NCBI GenBank assembly: GCA_033344875.1
Contig: JAWPMO010000001.1
Span: 1,699,595 to 1,763,594, forward strand
Direction of reading: 5' to 3'
Origin: Ilumatobacteraceae bacterium
GTDB lineage: Bacteria; Actinomycetota; Acidimicrobiia; Acidimicrobiales; Ilumatobacteraceae
DNA: 64,000 nucleotides
The translations under genes and the position numbers were made by a program. Position 1 is the stretch's first letter, and the number at the start of each line of letters is the position of its first letter. Below the pieces are notes generated by a model. It ran no database searches, was not told the DNA's origin, and saw only the letters and a list, made by a program, of their open reading frames with translations. This document shows, piece by piece, positions 1 through 9,356 of this stretch.

Positions 1-1
1 A

Positions 2-361
2 GACGCCACGTTGGAGAACGGGTGCCTGTGGGCGGCCCCTGGCGGGCATCGTGCCGGCCTCCGTGAGGTGTTCAAGCGGGCCGGGGCCATGACCGACGAC
101 GACGGCACGGAGTTCGACGTGCTCGACCCGACTCCCCTGCCGACTCCACCCGACGAGCTGGTGCCGCTCGAGGTGCCGGCCGGGACCCTCGTCGTCCTCG
201 ACGGACAGCTGCCGCACTGGAGCGACGCCAACCGGTCGGACCGCAGCCGGCACGCCTACACCGTGCACTGCATCTCGGCGGCCGCCGAGTACCCGGCATG
301 GAACTGGCTCCAGCGACCGGCGGAACTTCCGCTGCGACGGCTCGATACGGTGGCGGCATGA
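2..361 (+). CDS. Phytanoyl-CoA dioxygenase (PhyH) family protein, C-terminal part
   Basis: This is the 3' end of a gene that begins left of the window. The frame is open from base 2 and reads [10 protein letters not shown], the conserved stretch before the PG(S/G)H loop of PhyH-type Fe(II)/2-oxoglutarate oxygenases. The 'APGGHRAGL' that follows supplies the distal metal-ligand histidine by family analogy. The end of the jelly-roll ('[20 protein letters not shown]') and 'RHAYTVHCI' also fit. PhyH enzymes hydroxylate a wide range of small molecules, so the substrate cannot be named. The stop overlaps the start of the adenosine deaminase gene (ATGA), so the two are probably co-translated. Confidence 0.8.
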   Translation, partial: DATLENGCLWAAPGGHRAGLREVFKRAGAMTDDDGTEFDVLDPTPLPTPPDELVPLEVPAGTLVVLDGQLPHWSDANRSDRSRHAYTVHCISAAAEYPAWNWLQRPAELPLRRLDTVAA

Positions 362-1437
362 TGAACGAGCTGATCCGGCGCGCCCCCAAGGTCCTGCTGC
401 ACGATCACCTCGACGGCGGCCTGCGACCGTCGTCGGTGGTCGAACTCGCCGCCGAGTACGGCTATGACGGGTTGCCGACGACCGACGTCGACGAACTGTC
501 GACCTGGTTCAACCGAGGCGCGAAGCGCAACGACCTCGTGCTGTACCTCGAGACGTTCGCCCACACCGTGGGCGTGATGCAGCACCGCGACGCGATCGAA
601 CGCGTGGCGTTCGAGTGCGCTCAGGATCTCGCCACCGACGGCGTCGTGTACGCCGAGGTCCGGTTCGCCCCCGAACTCCACATCGAAGCCGGCCTCACCT
701 TGCAGGAGGTGCTCGACGCCGTGCTCGCCGGGTTCGAGCGCGGGTCCGCCGGCACCGACCTCACGATCTACACGATCTGCTCGGCGATGCGCACCGCGGC
801 GCTGAGTCTGGAGATCGCGCAGCTCGCGATCACCAACCGTGACCGCGGCGTCGTCGGGTTCGACATCGCCGGCGCCGAGGCCGGCTACCCGCCGTCGCGC
901 CACCTCGACGCCTTCCAGTTCGTCATGCGTGAGAACTTCCACTCGACGATCCACGCGGGCGAGGCATTCGGCCTCCCGTCGATCTGGGAAGCCGTCCAGT
1001 ACTGCGGTGCCGCCCGCCTCGGACACGGCGTCCGGATCACCGACGACATCACGGGCGAGCCCGGCGACGAACAACTCGGCCGGCTGGCGTCGTTCGTCCG
1101 CGACCGTCGGATCTGCCTCGAGCTGTGCCCGACGTCCAACGTCAACACCGGCGTGTGCGCCTCGATCGGCGACCACCCGATCGGGTTGCTGCGCCGGCTG
1201 CGGTTCCGGGTCACCGTCAACACCGACAACCGTCTGATGAGCGACACGTCGATGACCAACGAGATGGCGCAGTTGCACGATGCGTTCGGTTGGGGTCTCC
1301 CCGACTTCGAGTGGTTGACGATCAACGCCATGAAGTCGGCCTTCGCACCCTTCCCCGAACGTCTGAAGATCATCAACGGGCTGATCAAGCCCCGATACGC
1401 CCTCTTGAACGCCGAACAATCGATGGGAGCACTCTGA
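358..1437 (+). CDS. add: Adenosine deaminase
   Basis: The 359-residue protein deaminates adenosine (and deoxyadenosine) to inosine in the cytosol, part of purine salvage. The amidohydrolase-fold zinc site is complete: H15 and H17 in '[11 protein letters not shown]', H199 and E202 in 'HAGE', H223 in 'LGHGVRI' and D290 in 'VTVNTDNR'. 'PTSNVNTG' is also typical of the family. Classical enzymes read NTDDP where this one reads NTDNR, a form I associate with actinobacterial members. The start is the first of two consecutive ATGs and overlaps the upstream stop. The stop overlaps the upp start by one base, giving a salvage pair add-upp. Confidence 0.9.
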   Translation: MMNELIRRAPKVLLHDHLDGGLRPSSVVELAAEYGYDGLPTTDVDELSTWFNRGAKRNDLVLYLETFAHTVGVMQHRDAIERVAFECAQDLATDGVVYAEVRFAPELHIEAGLTLQEVLDAVLAGFERGSAGTDLTIYTICSAMRTAALSLEIAQLAITNRDRGVVGFDIAGAEAGYPPSRHLDAFQFVMRENFHSTIHAGEAFGLPSIWEAVQYCGAARLGHGVRITDDITGEPGDEQLGRLASFVRDRRICLELCPTSNVNTGVCASIGDHPIGLLRRLRFRVTVNTDNRLMSDTSMTNEMAQLHDAFGWGLPDFEWLTINAMKSAFAPFPERLKIINGLIKPRYALLNAEQSMGAL

Positions 1438-2072
1438 TGGCCGTCGAGGTCACCTTGGTCGAACACCCCCTGGTCGCCGACTCGCTCGCGCGGATCCGCG
1501 ACCGCGACACCCCGAACCCGCTGTTCCGGACGAACCTCGAACGGATCGGCACGCTGCTGCTCGCCGAGGCGACCAAGGAACTCCCGACGGTCGAAGGCAC
1601 GGTCGAGACACCGATCACCACGGCCGTGGTCCACCGGCTGGCCGTCCAGCCGGTGATCGTCCCGGTGCTGCGGGCCGGGCTGGGCTTCGTCCACGCGGCC
1701 CAGGAGCTGATGCCGATCGCCGACGTCGGGTTCATCGGGATCGCCCGCGACGAAGAGACGTTCGAGCCCAAGCCGTACGTCAACAAGCTGCCCGAGTCGC
1801 TCGCCGGACGACCGGTCATCGTGATCGATCCGATGCTGGCGACGGGCGGCTCGCTCGTCCGCACGATCGAACTGCTGGTCGAGCGTGGTGCGCCGACACC
1901 GATCACCGTGGTGTGCGCGCTCGCCGCGCCCGAAGGTCTGCAGCGGCTGAGCGACGAGGGCCTCGACCTCCACGTGTACACCGGTGCGATCGACGACCAC
2001 CTCAACGAGAACGCCTACATCGTGCCCGGGTTGGGTGATGCAGGAGACCGCCAGTTCGGCAGCGGTGTCTGA
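1437..2072 (+). CDS. upp: Uracil phosphoribosyltransferase
   Basis: The 211-residue protein, the normal length for UPRTase, converts uracil plus PRPP to UMP and diphosphate in pyrimidine salvage. The PRPP loop is 'VIDPMLATGGS' (about residues 129-139). The uracil-binding C-terminal segment is 'AYIVPGLGDAGDRQFG' (about 193-208). The ATG overlaps the add stop (TGATG), so translation is probably coupled. The 3' end overlaps the next gene by 35 bases. Confidence 0.94.
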   Translation: MAVEVTLVEHPLVADSLARIRDRDTPNPLFRTNLERIGTLLLAEATKELPTVEGTVETPITTAVVHRLAVQPVIVPVLRAGLGFVHAAQELMPIADVGFIGIARDEETFEPKPYVNKLPESLAGRPVIVIDPMLATGGSLVRTIELLVERGAPTPITVVCALAAPEGLQRLSDEGLDLHVYTGAIDDHLNENAYIVPGLGDAGDRQFGSGV

Positions 2073-3663
2073 GTCGTCGGTCGCCGTCCGCGGCGACCGA
2101 GCATGGGTGTCGACGCTCACGTCGGCCGCGCTCGCGCTGACGCTCGGGGCCATGGCAGCTGCGATGTTCGCGTCGCATCGATCCGGGCACTGGTGGGGCG
2201 ACGACTGGGCGCTCTACATCCGCCAGGCGAAGGGGTTGCTCGACGGCGATGCCGGACGGGTCATCGACGAGAACCGGTTCACCGTCGAGATGTCGCGCGG
2301 CGCCGCGTTCAGCCCGCCGCTGTACCCGTGGGGGTTCCCGATCATCCTGGCGCCCTTCGTGGCGGTCGTGGGCGCCGACGTCGATCGCCTGGCGATCGTG
2401 CCCGTCCTCTGCTCCATGGTGTTCGCCGTCGGCTGGTACACGCTCGCGAAGCGACGCCTGGGTGCGCTGCCGGCGCTGGTCGGCGTCGTCGCCGTCACGC
2501 TGACGCCGCTGCTCGTCGGCTGGACCGAGTTGATCCAGTCCGAGTGGCCGTTCCTCGCGACCACGGCGGTCGTGTTGGTGGGGCTCGACCGGCTCGCCGA
2601 GGCGGGGGCGCTGACCGACCGGGCGGCGCCCCTCTGGCCCGTACTCCTCGTGGGGTTCGGCGCCGCGGCTGCGTTCTCGGTCCGGCGCGAGGGCCTCGCC
2701 GTGGTGGGCGCGATCGCCGTGGCCCAGTTCGTGGGTCTCGCCACCGATCGCGGTTGGTGGCACGATCGCTCGATGTGGACGACCCTGGCGGCGCGCCTGC
2801 TCGCCCCGCACACCATGGCCCTCGCCGTCGTCGGCGTCCTGCAGGTGGTGCTCCCCAGCACCCTGGTACCGCAGTACAGCGGCACGAGCGTCGCCAACGT
2901 GTGGAGGTTCCGACGCGACCACGTCGACCACCTGGCCGAGGTGTCGGGCCTCAAACGCTCCTGGCAGGACGCACCCGACGTGCTCGGCAGCACCACACTC
3001 GGGTGGGTCGCCGTCGTCGCCTACCTGACCGCTGCGACCGCCGGCATCGTCCTCGCCGCCGTCTGCTTCCGCCGTCGCGACCTCCACCTCGTCGCGTACG
3101 TGGTCGGTGCGCTCCTGATCGGCGGCAGCTTCCGCTCACCGATCAACCGGTACGTCTGCACGATCGCACCCATCCTGCTGCTGCTCGGTGCCGTAGCGGT
3201 CGTGTCGGCAGCCCGGTTCGTGCCGTGGCGACACGCCGGCACCGCCATCGTCACCGTCGTGCTCGCCCTCCCGGCCATCGGCAACGTCGTCCAGGCCGAC
3301 ACCCGGATCGACCAGGCCGAACGGGTCGCAGCCACCGGCGCGATCGAGTGGGGCCCGACCCACCCGCTCGCGATCGAGATGTTCGAGGAGGTGATCGAGC
3401 GCACCGATCCGGGCGCCGTCATCGCCGCCCCCAAGGCCCGGGCGATGACCTTGGAGACCGGACGCCTGTCGGTACAGGTCGACGACTACCGGCCGATCCC
3501 CGACACCCTGCCGCTCGATCTCGTGGTCGTCGAACACGACAGCGATCTCGCAGCCGAACTGGCCGCCGCCGACGTCGCCGACGCCGACGATCGGCCACGG
3601 TTCCACCGCGTCTGGACGAACGCGCGGTTCGCGATCTACGCGCCGGCGATCACCGCCGGCTGA
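2038..3663 (+). CDS. Polytopic membrane protein, GT-C-like glycosyltransferase candidate
   Basis: The protein has about 541 residues and roughly ten hydrophobic segments. The first loop after the N-terminal helix reads 'GHWWGDDWALYIRQAKGLL'. An acidic pair at this place followed by Y and A is the usual first-loop pattern of GT-C polyprenyl-phosphate sugar transferases (ArnT/PMT-like), where the acids serve catalysis or metal binding. The C-terminal 150 residues are soluble and probably extracytoplasmic. The start is taken as the ATG inside the end of upp; a GTG lies one codon earlier. The assignment rests on topology and one motif. Another large membrane family is possible. Confidence 0.55.
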   Translation: MQETASSAAVSESSVAVRGDRAWVSTLTSAALALTLGAMAAAMFASHRSGHWWGDDWALYIRQAKGLLDGDAGRVIDENRFTVEMSRGAAFSPPLYPWGFPIILAPFVAVVGADVDRLAIVPVLCSMVFAVGWYTLAKRRLGALPALVGVVAVTLTPLLVGWTELIQSEWPFLATTAVVLVGLDRLAEAGALTDRAAPLWPVLLVGFGAAAAFSVRREGLAVVGAIAVAQFVGLATDRGWWHDRSMWTTLAARLLAPHTMALAVVGVLQVVLPSTLVPQYSGTSVANVWRFRRDHVDHLAEVSGLKRSWQDAPDVLGSTTLGWVAVVAYLTAATAGIVLAAVCFRRRDLHLVAYVVGALLIGGSFRSPINRYVCTIAPILLLLGAVAVVSAARFVPWRHAGTAIVTVVLALPAIGNVVQADTRIDQAERVAATGAIEWGPTHPLAIEMFEEVIERTDPGAVIAAPKARAMTLETGRLSVQVDDYRPIPDTLPLDLVVVEHDSDLAAELAAADVADADDRPRFHRVWTNARFAIYAPAITAG

Positions 3664-4123
3664 GGTCGAGCGACATGCAGGTGCTGTACGCGTTGACCGT
3701 GTACGGGGCGAAGGGATCACAGGTCGCGAACCCGAAGCTCCGGTAGAGCGCCCTGGCCGCCTCGAACTCGGGCTGCGTGCCGGTCTCGAGACCCAGCCAC
3801 ACGATGCCGCGCTCCCGGGCGATCCCGATGATGTGATCGACCAGACCGCGCCCGACACCCCGGCCCCGGGCGATCGCCGCGGTGTGCATCGACTTGATCT
3901 CGGCACGTTCGCCGTCGAGTTGCTTGAGCGCACCGACACCGAGCAGGTCGCCGTCGGTGCGGGCCGTCAGGAACGTGACGTCGGGCGCCGTGAGGCCGTC
4001 GAGGTCGAGGGCGTGCACGTGGTCGGGCGGCGAGATGTGACGCATCGAGGTGAGATGCACCTGGAGCAAGGCGACCACGTCGCCGGCTCGCGGATCGCCT
4101 TCGGCGATCAGGACCTCGCTCAC
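3650..4123 (-). CDS. YsnE-like GNAT N-acetyltransferase
   Basis: The 157-residue GNAT protein resembles Bacillus YsnE. Shared features are 'HLTSMRHISPPDHVHALDL' near residue 23, 'TFLTA', 'GAL KQLD', 'EIKSMHT', the acetyl-CoA loop 'RGRGVGRG' (86-93), and 'LETG..FEAARALYRSFGF'. The family transfers acetyl from acetyl-CoA to a small amine or protein amine. YsnE has been linked genetically to indole-acetate production, but the substrate is not settled. The GTG start overlaps the stop of the phosphohexomutase (GTGA). The last 14 bases overlap tail-to-tail with the convergent membrane-protein gene. Confidence 0.8.
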   Translation of the reverse strand: MSEVLIAEGDPRAGDVVALLQVHLTSMRHISPPDHVHALDLDGLTAPDVTFLTARTDGDLLGVGALKQLDGERAEIKSMHTAAIARGRGVGRGLVDHIIGIARERGIVWLGLETGTQPEFEAARALYRSFGFATCDPFAPYTVNAYSTCMSLDLSRR

Positions 4124-5715
4124 GCCAGGAGTGAGGCCAAGGCGTCGACGAACGGCGCCGGGTCCTCGTCGACCGCCTCGCCGTAGAGCTTCACCTTGGG
4201 TTCGGTGCCGCTCGGACGGATCTGCACCCGCACGCCGCCCTCGAGCTCGAAGCGGAGCAGGTTCGCCTCGGGATACTCCTCGGTGCTCAGGACGTCGCGG
4301 CCGCCGATCGATGCCGGCGGGTCGGCGCGCAGGGCGGCGACCTTGGCCGCGGCCTCGTCGGGGGTCATCCGCACCGCTGCGTCGGCGAGCACGTGTCGGC
4401 CGAAACGCTCCGCGATGTCATCGAGCCACTGCTGCATCGTGCGGCCGTCGGCCGCCGCGGCCCCGGCCATCTCGGCGAACAGGACCGCCGCCGAGATGCC
4501 GTCCTTGTCGAGCGGCCGCTGGGCGACGAGGTAGCCGAGCGCCTGCTCGTACCCCAGCACGAAGCGCTGGTCGGGCCGGTCGAGCACCTCGCGGGCGATC
4601 CACTTGAAACCCGTGAACGTCTCGGCCGAGTGCACGCCGTGCGATGCCGCGATCTTGGCGAGGAGTGCCGACGACACGAGCGTGGTGATCACGAGTCGGT
4701 CGTCGCCGTCGCCGTGTTCGAGCAGGTAGTCGGCGAACAACCAGCCGATCTCGTCGCCGCCGAGGCGTCGCCACGAACCGTCGGGCTGCGGGATGGCCGC
4801 TGCCAGTCGGTCGGCGTCGGGATCGTTGGCGATCGCGACATCGGCGTTCGCGGCGCGCGCCGTCTCCATCAGCAGATCCATCGCGCCGGGCTCTTCGGGG
4901 TTCGGGAACGACACGGTCGGGAAGGTGCCGTCGGGCTCGAACTGGGCCTCGACCGGGACCGGTGCAGGGAGCCCGGCGGACTCGAACGCCCGCATGATCG
5001 TGGCGCCGCCGACACCGTGCATCGCCGAGTACGCGACCTTCGGTCCGGCGACGTCGGGGCGTCGACGAACGGCGGGGATCGCGGCGACGTAGCCGTCGAA
5101 CAGTTCGTCGCCGACCGTCGAGATCAGCTCGTGGCCATCTGCGGCGAGCGTGACATCGGTCGGGTCGACGGCGTCGATGCAGGCGGCGATGCCGGCGTCG
5201 TGCGGCGGCACGATCTGTGCACCGTCGCCGAGGTACACCTTGTACCCGTTGTCGGCCGGCGGGTTGTGCGACGCGGTCACGACCACGCCGGCGGCTGCGT
5301 CGAGTTCGGTGATCGACCATGCCAGTACCGGCGTGGGCACGTACTGGTCGAACAGCATCGACCGGATCCCGTACGCCGCCATGACGCGCGCCGTGTCCGA
5401 CGCGAAGACGTCGCTCTTGCGTCGGGCGTCGTAGCCGATCACGACGCCGCGCTCGGCAGCTCGGGGGTCGGTGTCGAGCAGGTACTGCGCGAGTCCGGCG
5501 GCCGCCTGCTGCACGACGAGGCGATTCATGCGGAGCGGTCCGGCGCCGACGGCGGCGCGGAGCCCCGCCGTGCCGAATTGCAGCCGCCCGTCGAACCGGT
5601 CGGCGAGCTCGGCCGGATCGCCGGCGATCAGCGCCTGGAGCTCGTCACGGATGTCGGCATCGGGTTCGGCCGCCAGCCAACGCTGTGCAGCCTCGAGGAG
5701 GTCGGTGTCGGTCAC
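4120..5715 (-). CDS. Phosphohexomutase (phosphoglucomutase/phosphomannomutase family)
   Basis: The 531-residue alpha-D-phosphohexomutase interconverts hexose 1- and 6-phosphates. The phosphoserine loop is 'VVVTASHNPP' with S149. The Mg loop is 'NDPDADR' (about 297-303). The sugar-binding loop is 'LGYEQALGYL', and the phosphate-binding C-terminus is 'QIRPSGTEPKVKLY'. The layout matches the longer PGM2/ManB-like 'phospho-sugar mutase' group; the preferred sugar cannot be read from sequence. The GTG start at 5715 was chosen because it overlaps the stop of the upstream kinase (GTGA); the frame stays open further upstream without a family match. It forms a three-gene operon with the kinase and the acetyltransferase. 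Confidence 0.88.
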   Translation of the reverse strand: MTDTDLLEAAQRWLAAEPDADIRDELQALIAGDPAELADRFDGRLQFGTAGLRAAVGAGPLRMNRLVVQQAAAGLAQYLLDTDPRAAERGVVIGYDARRKSDVFASDTARVMAAYGIRSMLFDQYVPTPVLAWSITELDAAAGVVVTASHNPPADNGYKVYLGDGAQIVPPHDAGIAACIDAVDPTDVTLAADGHELISTVGDELFDGYVAAIPAVRRRPDVAGPKVAYSAMHGVGGATIMRAFESAGLPAPVPVEAQFEPDGTFPTVSFPNPEEPGAMDLLMETARAANADVAIANDPDADRLAAAIPQPDGSWRRLGGDEIGWLFADYLLEHGDGDDRLVITTLVSSALLAKIAASHGVHSAETFTGFKWIAREVLDRPDQRFVLGYEQALGYLVAQRPLDKDGISAAVLFAEMAGAAAADGRTMQQWLDDIAERFGRHVLADAAVRMTPDEAAAKVAALRADPPASIGGRDVLSTEEYPEANLLRFELEGGVRVQIRPSGTEPKVKLYGEAVDEDPAPFVDALASLLA

Positions 5716-6713
5716 CCCACCAGGGTACGCAACTCGACGAGCGGCCGCGGGCCGACGTGCGAGATGACCTCGGAGGCGGCGATCGAACCCAAACGGCCGC
5801 ATTCGGGGAGCGACCGCCCTGACGTCACGCCGTACATGAACCCGGCTGCGTACAGGTCACCGGCACCGGTGGTGTCGACGACACGCCGGACCGGATGCGC
5901 CTGGACGCGGATGACCTCGTCGCCGGTGATGATCACCGACCCGTCGGCACCGGTCGTGATCGCCGCGAACTGGCAGTGGCGACGCAGTTCGGCGACCGCC
6001 TCGTCGAACGTGTCGGTCTCGTAGAGCGAGATCAGCTCGGCGTCGTTGCCGAACAGCAGATCGACCTCGTCGGACACGAGCGCCCGGAAGTCGTCACGGT
6101 GGCGGTCGACGCAGAACGAGTCGGACAGCGTCAGCGACACCATGCCGCCGACACCGTGTGCGACGCCGGCGGCGTGGCGGAAGGCCGACTTCGCCTCGTC
6201 GCGATCGAACAGGTAGCCCTCCATGTAGAGCAACTTGCCCGACGCGATGGCTGCGTCGTCGACGTCGCCGACACCGAGCAGGCTCGACGCTCCGAGGTAC
6301 GTGTTCATGGTCCGCTCGGCGTCGGGGGTGACCACGATGATGCAGCGTCCCGTCGGCACCTCGTTGCGGTGCCCACCCGGCCGGAACTGGACCCCGACCG
6401 CGAGGAGGTCGTGACCGAACACCTGGCCGAGATCGTCGTCGGTCACCTTGCCGATGTAGGCGGCTCGACCACCGAAGCTGGCCACGCCACACATCGTGTT
6501 GGCGGCCGATCCACCGCTCATCTCCACGGCAGAACCGAGCGCCTGGTAGAGCTCGACGGCGCGATCGGTGTCGACGAGGTTCATCGACCCCTTGGCGAGG
6601 CCGTGTGCGTCGACGAACGTGTCGGGTGCGTGCGCGATCACGTCGACGAGTGCATTGCCGATGCCGACGACGTCGTACTGGGCGTCGCGGGCCACCATCT
6701 GGTCGAGGTTCAC
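5712..6713 (-). CDS. PfkB-family carbohydrate/nucleoside kinase, adenosine-kinase-like
   Basis: The ribokinase-fold enzyme has about 333 residues. The N-terminal block is 'YDVVGIGNALVDVIA', followed by 'GGSAANTMCGVASFGGRAAYIGKV' (two adjoining segments) and the second PfkB signature 'DTTGAGDLYAAGFMYG', in which the D of GAGD is the catalytic base. This arrangement matches the bacterial adenosine kinase branch more than sugar kinases. It would phosphorylate adenosine (or a related nucleoside) to AMP. Start is GTG 6713 or ATG 6698; neither has a clear ribosome site. With Ada and Upp nearby it fits purine salvage. Substrate assignment is inference. Confidence 0.75.
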   Translation of the reverse strand: MNLDQMVARDAQYDVVGIGNALVDVIAHAPDTFVDAHGLAKGSMNLVDTDRAVELYQALGSAVEMSGGSAANTMCGVASFGGRAAYIGKVTDDDLGQVFGHDLLAVGVQFRPGGHRNEVPTGRCIIVVTPDAERTMNTYLGASSLLGVGDVDDAAIASGKLLYMEGYLFDRDEAKSAFRHAAGVAHGVGGMVSLTLSDSFCVDRHRDDFRALVSDEVDLLFGNDAELISLYETDTFDEAVAELRRHCQFAAITTGADGSVIITGDEVIRVQAHPVRRVVDTTGAGDLYAAGFMYGVTSGRSLPECGRLGSIAASEVISHVGPRPLVELRTLVG

Positions 6714-6799
6714 AGGTCGGCACGCTACCGGAGGGGGCTTCCGGTGGCTCGAACCCGGTTCGGCCGCGGAACCGGCGGCATGGCGGTGGCGATGCCCGG

Positions 6800-6812
6800 T
6801 ACCATCCGCGAG
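6800..6812 (+). promoter_or_regulatory. Leaderless -10 element of the aminopeptidase gene
   Basis: TACCAT at 6800-6805 stands seven bases before the GTG start at 6813. A -10 box at this distance puts the transcription start at, or within a base or two of, the start codon. No Shine-Dalgarno sequence is present. This favours the GTG over the two in-frame ATGs slightly upstream. Confidence 0.5.
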
Positions 6813-9344
6813 GTGACCGTCATCTCCAGCGACACCCTCGACCCCTACCGTCTGCCGCGCCACACGACGCCCGACCGGTACGACCTCACCCTCGAACCCG
6901 ACCTCGACGCCGGCACCTTCGCCGGATCGGTGTCGATCACCGTCACCTCGCACGAGGCCACCGACGAGCTGGTGCTGAATGCGATCGAGCTCGACATCGA
7001 CCGTTGCACGGTCGACGGCGAGCCGGCCGCCACCGAACTGGACGAATCCACCGAGCGACTGTTCGTGCGGCCGACGGACGGTGTCGCGGCCGGAGCCCAC
7101 ACGCTCGTGGTCGAGTTCCGCGGGATCCTCAACGACAAGCTCCGCGGCTTCTACCGCAGCACGTACCGTGACGACGAGGGCGTCGAGCGGGTGATCGCGA
7201 CCACCCAGATGCAGTCGACCGATTGCCGGCGGGCGTTCCCGTGCTGGGACGAGCCCGACTTCAAGGCGATCTTCGCGGTCACGCTCCGTGTCGAGCCGGA
7301 GATGATGGCGGTCTCCAACGGATCGATCCTCTCCGAGGAGGAGTCCGACGGCAAGCGAGTGGTCCGGTTCGCCGACACGATGGTGATGAGTTCCTACCTG
7401 GTGGCGTTCGTCGTCGGCCCGCTCGAGGCGACCGACTGGCACGACGCCGACGGCATCCCGGTTCGGATCGTGCACGTGCCCGGCAAGGGAGACCTGACGG
7501 CGTTCGGGCTCGACGTGGCCACGTTCTGCCTCGCGTGGTTCCAGGACTACTACGGCATCCCCTACCCCAGTGACAAGGTCGACCTGCTCGCGCTGCCCGA
7601 CTTCGCCGCCGGGGCGATGGAGAACCTCGGCTGCATCACGTTCCGGGAGAACCTGCTGCTGGTCCACCCGACCGCCGGCACGCAGAGCGAGCGGCAGCTC
7701 GTCGCCGACGTGGTCGCCCACGAGTTGGCCCACATGTGGTTCGGCGACCTCGTCACGATGTCGTGGTGGAACGGGATCTGGTTGAACGAGGCGTTCGCGA
7801 CGTTCATGGAGATCGCCGCCTGCGACGCGTTCCGACCCGAGTGGGAGCGCTGGACCTACTTCGGTCTCGAGCGCAGCGTGGCGTTCGAGACCGATGCACT
7901 GGGCTCGACCCGCTCGGTCGAGTTCAAGGTGCGGTCACCGGCCGACTGCGAGGGCATGTTCGACGTCCTCACGTACCAGAAGGGCGGTGCGCTCCTGCGC
8001 ATGCTCGAGCAGTACCTCGGCGCCGAGCGGTTCCGGGAGGGCGTGAGTCACTACCTCCGCACCCACTCGTACGCGAACACCGAGACGGGCGACCTGTGGG
8101 ACGCGATCGAGCACACCTCGGGAGAACCCGTCCGCCGCATCATGGACTCGTGGATCTGGCAGCCGGGATTCCCGCTGGTCGAGGTCACGGCCGCCGGCGA
8201 CGAGCTGGTGTTGACCCAGCGGCGGTTCTCGTTCGATCCCGACGATGCCTCCACGTCGCGCTGGGCGATCCCGGTCGCGGTGCAGCAGGGTGATCACGTC
8301 GACACGGTGCTGCTCGACGGCGACGAGCTGCGGTTGCCGCTCGGCGACGGCCCGGTCATCGTCAATGCGGGCGGTCACGGCTTCTTCCGGGTGTCGTACT
8401 CCGATGACCTGCGGGCGCGCCTGACCCCCGAGGTCGTCGCGTCGATGACCACGCTCGAGCGGTACAACCTGGTCGACGACGCCTGGAACGCCGTCACGGC
8501 GCAGACGCTCGACGCCGCCGACTTCCTCGACCTCGCCGAACTCTTCGGCGGCGAACGCGAGTACGGCGTGTGGCAGGTGATCGCGATCGGTCTGCGTGGT
8601 CTCCGACGCCTGATCGTCGACGACGCCGCGGCGCTCGCCGCGTTCGAACGCCGTGTCGTCGCGCTGTGCGCGCCGGCGCTCGACGACCTCGGCGAGCCGA
8701 CGGCCGAAGACACCGACCTCACCGCGAAGCTGCGTGGGCTGCTGCTCTCGGTGGTCGCGGTCACCGGTGGTGATGCCGATGCCCAGGCGCGAGCGCGACG
8801 GATCTACGACGACTGGTCGAGCGACCCCGACTCGGTCGATGCCGAACTCGCTGCGGCATCGACGGCTGTCGTGGCGGCGACCGGCGATGCCGCCGACTAC
8901 GACCGGATGCTCGAGCAATACCGGAGTGGGGCGACACCGCAGATTCAGCTCCGGCACCTGCACCTGTTGCCCGAGTTCCGGGGCGACGAGCTGATGGCCC
9001 GCACGCTCGGCCTCGCGATGAGCGACGAGGTGAAGACCCAGAACGCGCCCTTCGTGTTGCGGACGGCGATCGGCAACCTCCACCACGGTCGCACGGCGTG
9101 GGAGTTCGTCCGCCAGAATTGGGCCGACATCAACGACGCCTTCCCCCGCAACACGATCTCGCGCATCGTCGAGACCGTGAAGTCCCTCGACCGGCCCGCC
9201 GACGTGGCGCAGACCGCTGCGTTCTTCGCCGAACATCCGATCGAGCAAGCGGCCAAGACGCTCGATCAGATCCTCGAACGTCAACGCGTCAATGCCGAGG
9301 TCCGCGAGCGCAACGAGCAGCCGTTCCGCGACGCGCTGCGCTGA
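6813..9344 (+). CDS. pepN: M1 family aminopeptidase N
   Basis: The 843-residue zinc aminopeptidase removes N-terminal residues from peptides in the cytosol. The substrate-anchoring motif 'GAMEN' is at 267-271. The zinc motif is 'HELAH' at 303-307 with the third ligand E326 in 'WLNEAFA', giving the standard HExxH-x18-E. The catalytic tyrosine region and the helical C-terminal ERAP1-like domain follow. Length matches actinobacterial PepN. Start GTG 6813 is preferred because of the -10 box just upstream. Confidence 0.92.
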   Translation: MTVISSDTLDPYRLPRHTTPDRYDLTLEPDLDAGTFAGSVSITVTSHEATDELVLNAIELDIDRCTVDGEPAATELDESTERLFVRPTDGVAAGAHTLVVEFRGILNDKLRGFYRSTYRDDEGVERVIATTQMQSTDCRRAFPCWDEPDFKAIFAVTLRVEPEMMAVSNGSILSEEESDGKRVVRFADTMVMSSYLVAFVVGPLEATDWHDADGIPVRIVHVPGKGDLTAFGLDVATFCLAWFQDYYGIPYPSDKVDLLALPDFAAGAMENLGCITFRENLLLVHPTAGTQSERQLVADVVAHELAHMWFGDLVTMSWWNGIWLNEAFATFMEIAACDAFRPEWERWTYFGLERSVAFETDALGSTRSVEFKVRSPADCEGMFDVLTYQKGGALLRMLEQYLGAERFREGVSHYLRTHSYANTETGDLWDAIEHTSGEPVRRIMDSWIWQPGFPLVEVTAAGDELVLTQRRFSFDPDDASTSRWAIPVAVQQGDHVDTVLLDGDELRLPLGDGPVIVNAGGHGFFRVSYSDDLRARLTPEVVASMTTLERYNLVDDAWNAVTAQTLDAADFLDLAELFGGEREYGVWQVIAIGLRGLRRLIVDDAAALAAFERRVVALCAPALDDLGEPTAEDTDLTAKLRGLLLSVVAVTGGDADAQARARRIYDDWSSDPDSVDAELAAASTAVVAATGDAADYDRMLEQYRSGATPQIQLRHLHLLPEFRGDELMARTLGLAMSDEVKTQNAPFVLRTAIGNLHHGRTAWEFVRQNWADINDAFPRNTISRIVETVKSLDRPADVAQTAAFFAEHPIEQAAKTLDQILERQRVNAEVRERNEQPFRDALR

Positions 9345-9356
9345 CGGGATCCAGGT

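Noticed and set aside
4393-6024. Long plus-strand open frame across the phosphohexomutase and kinase genes
   Set aside because: Both minus-strand genes have full catalytic motifs and GTGA overlaps. The plus-strand product is compositionally biased and unrelated to any family.
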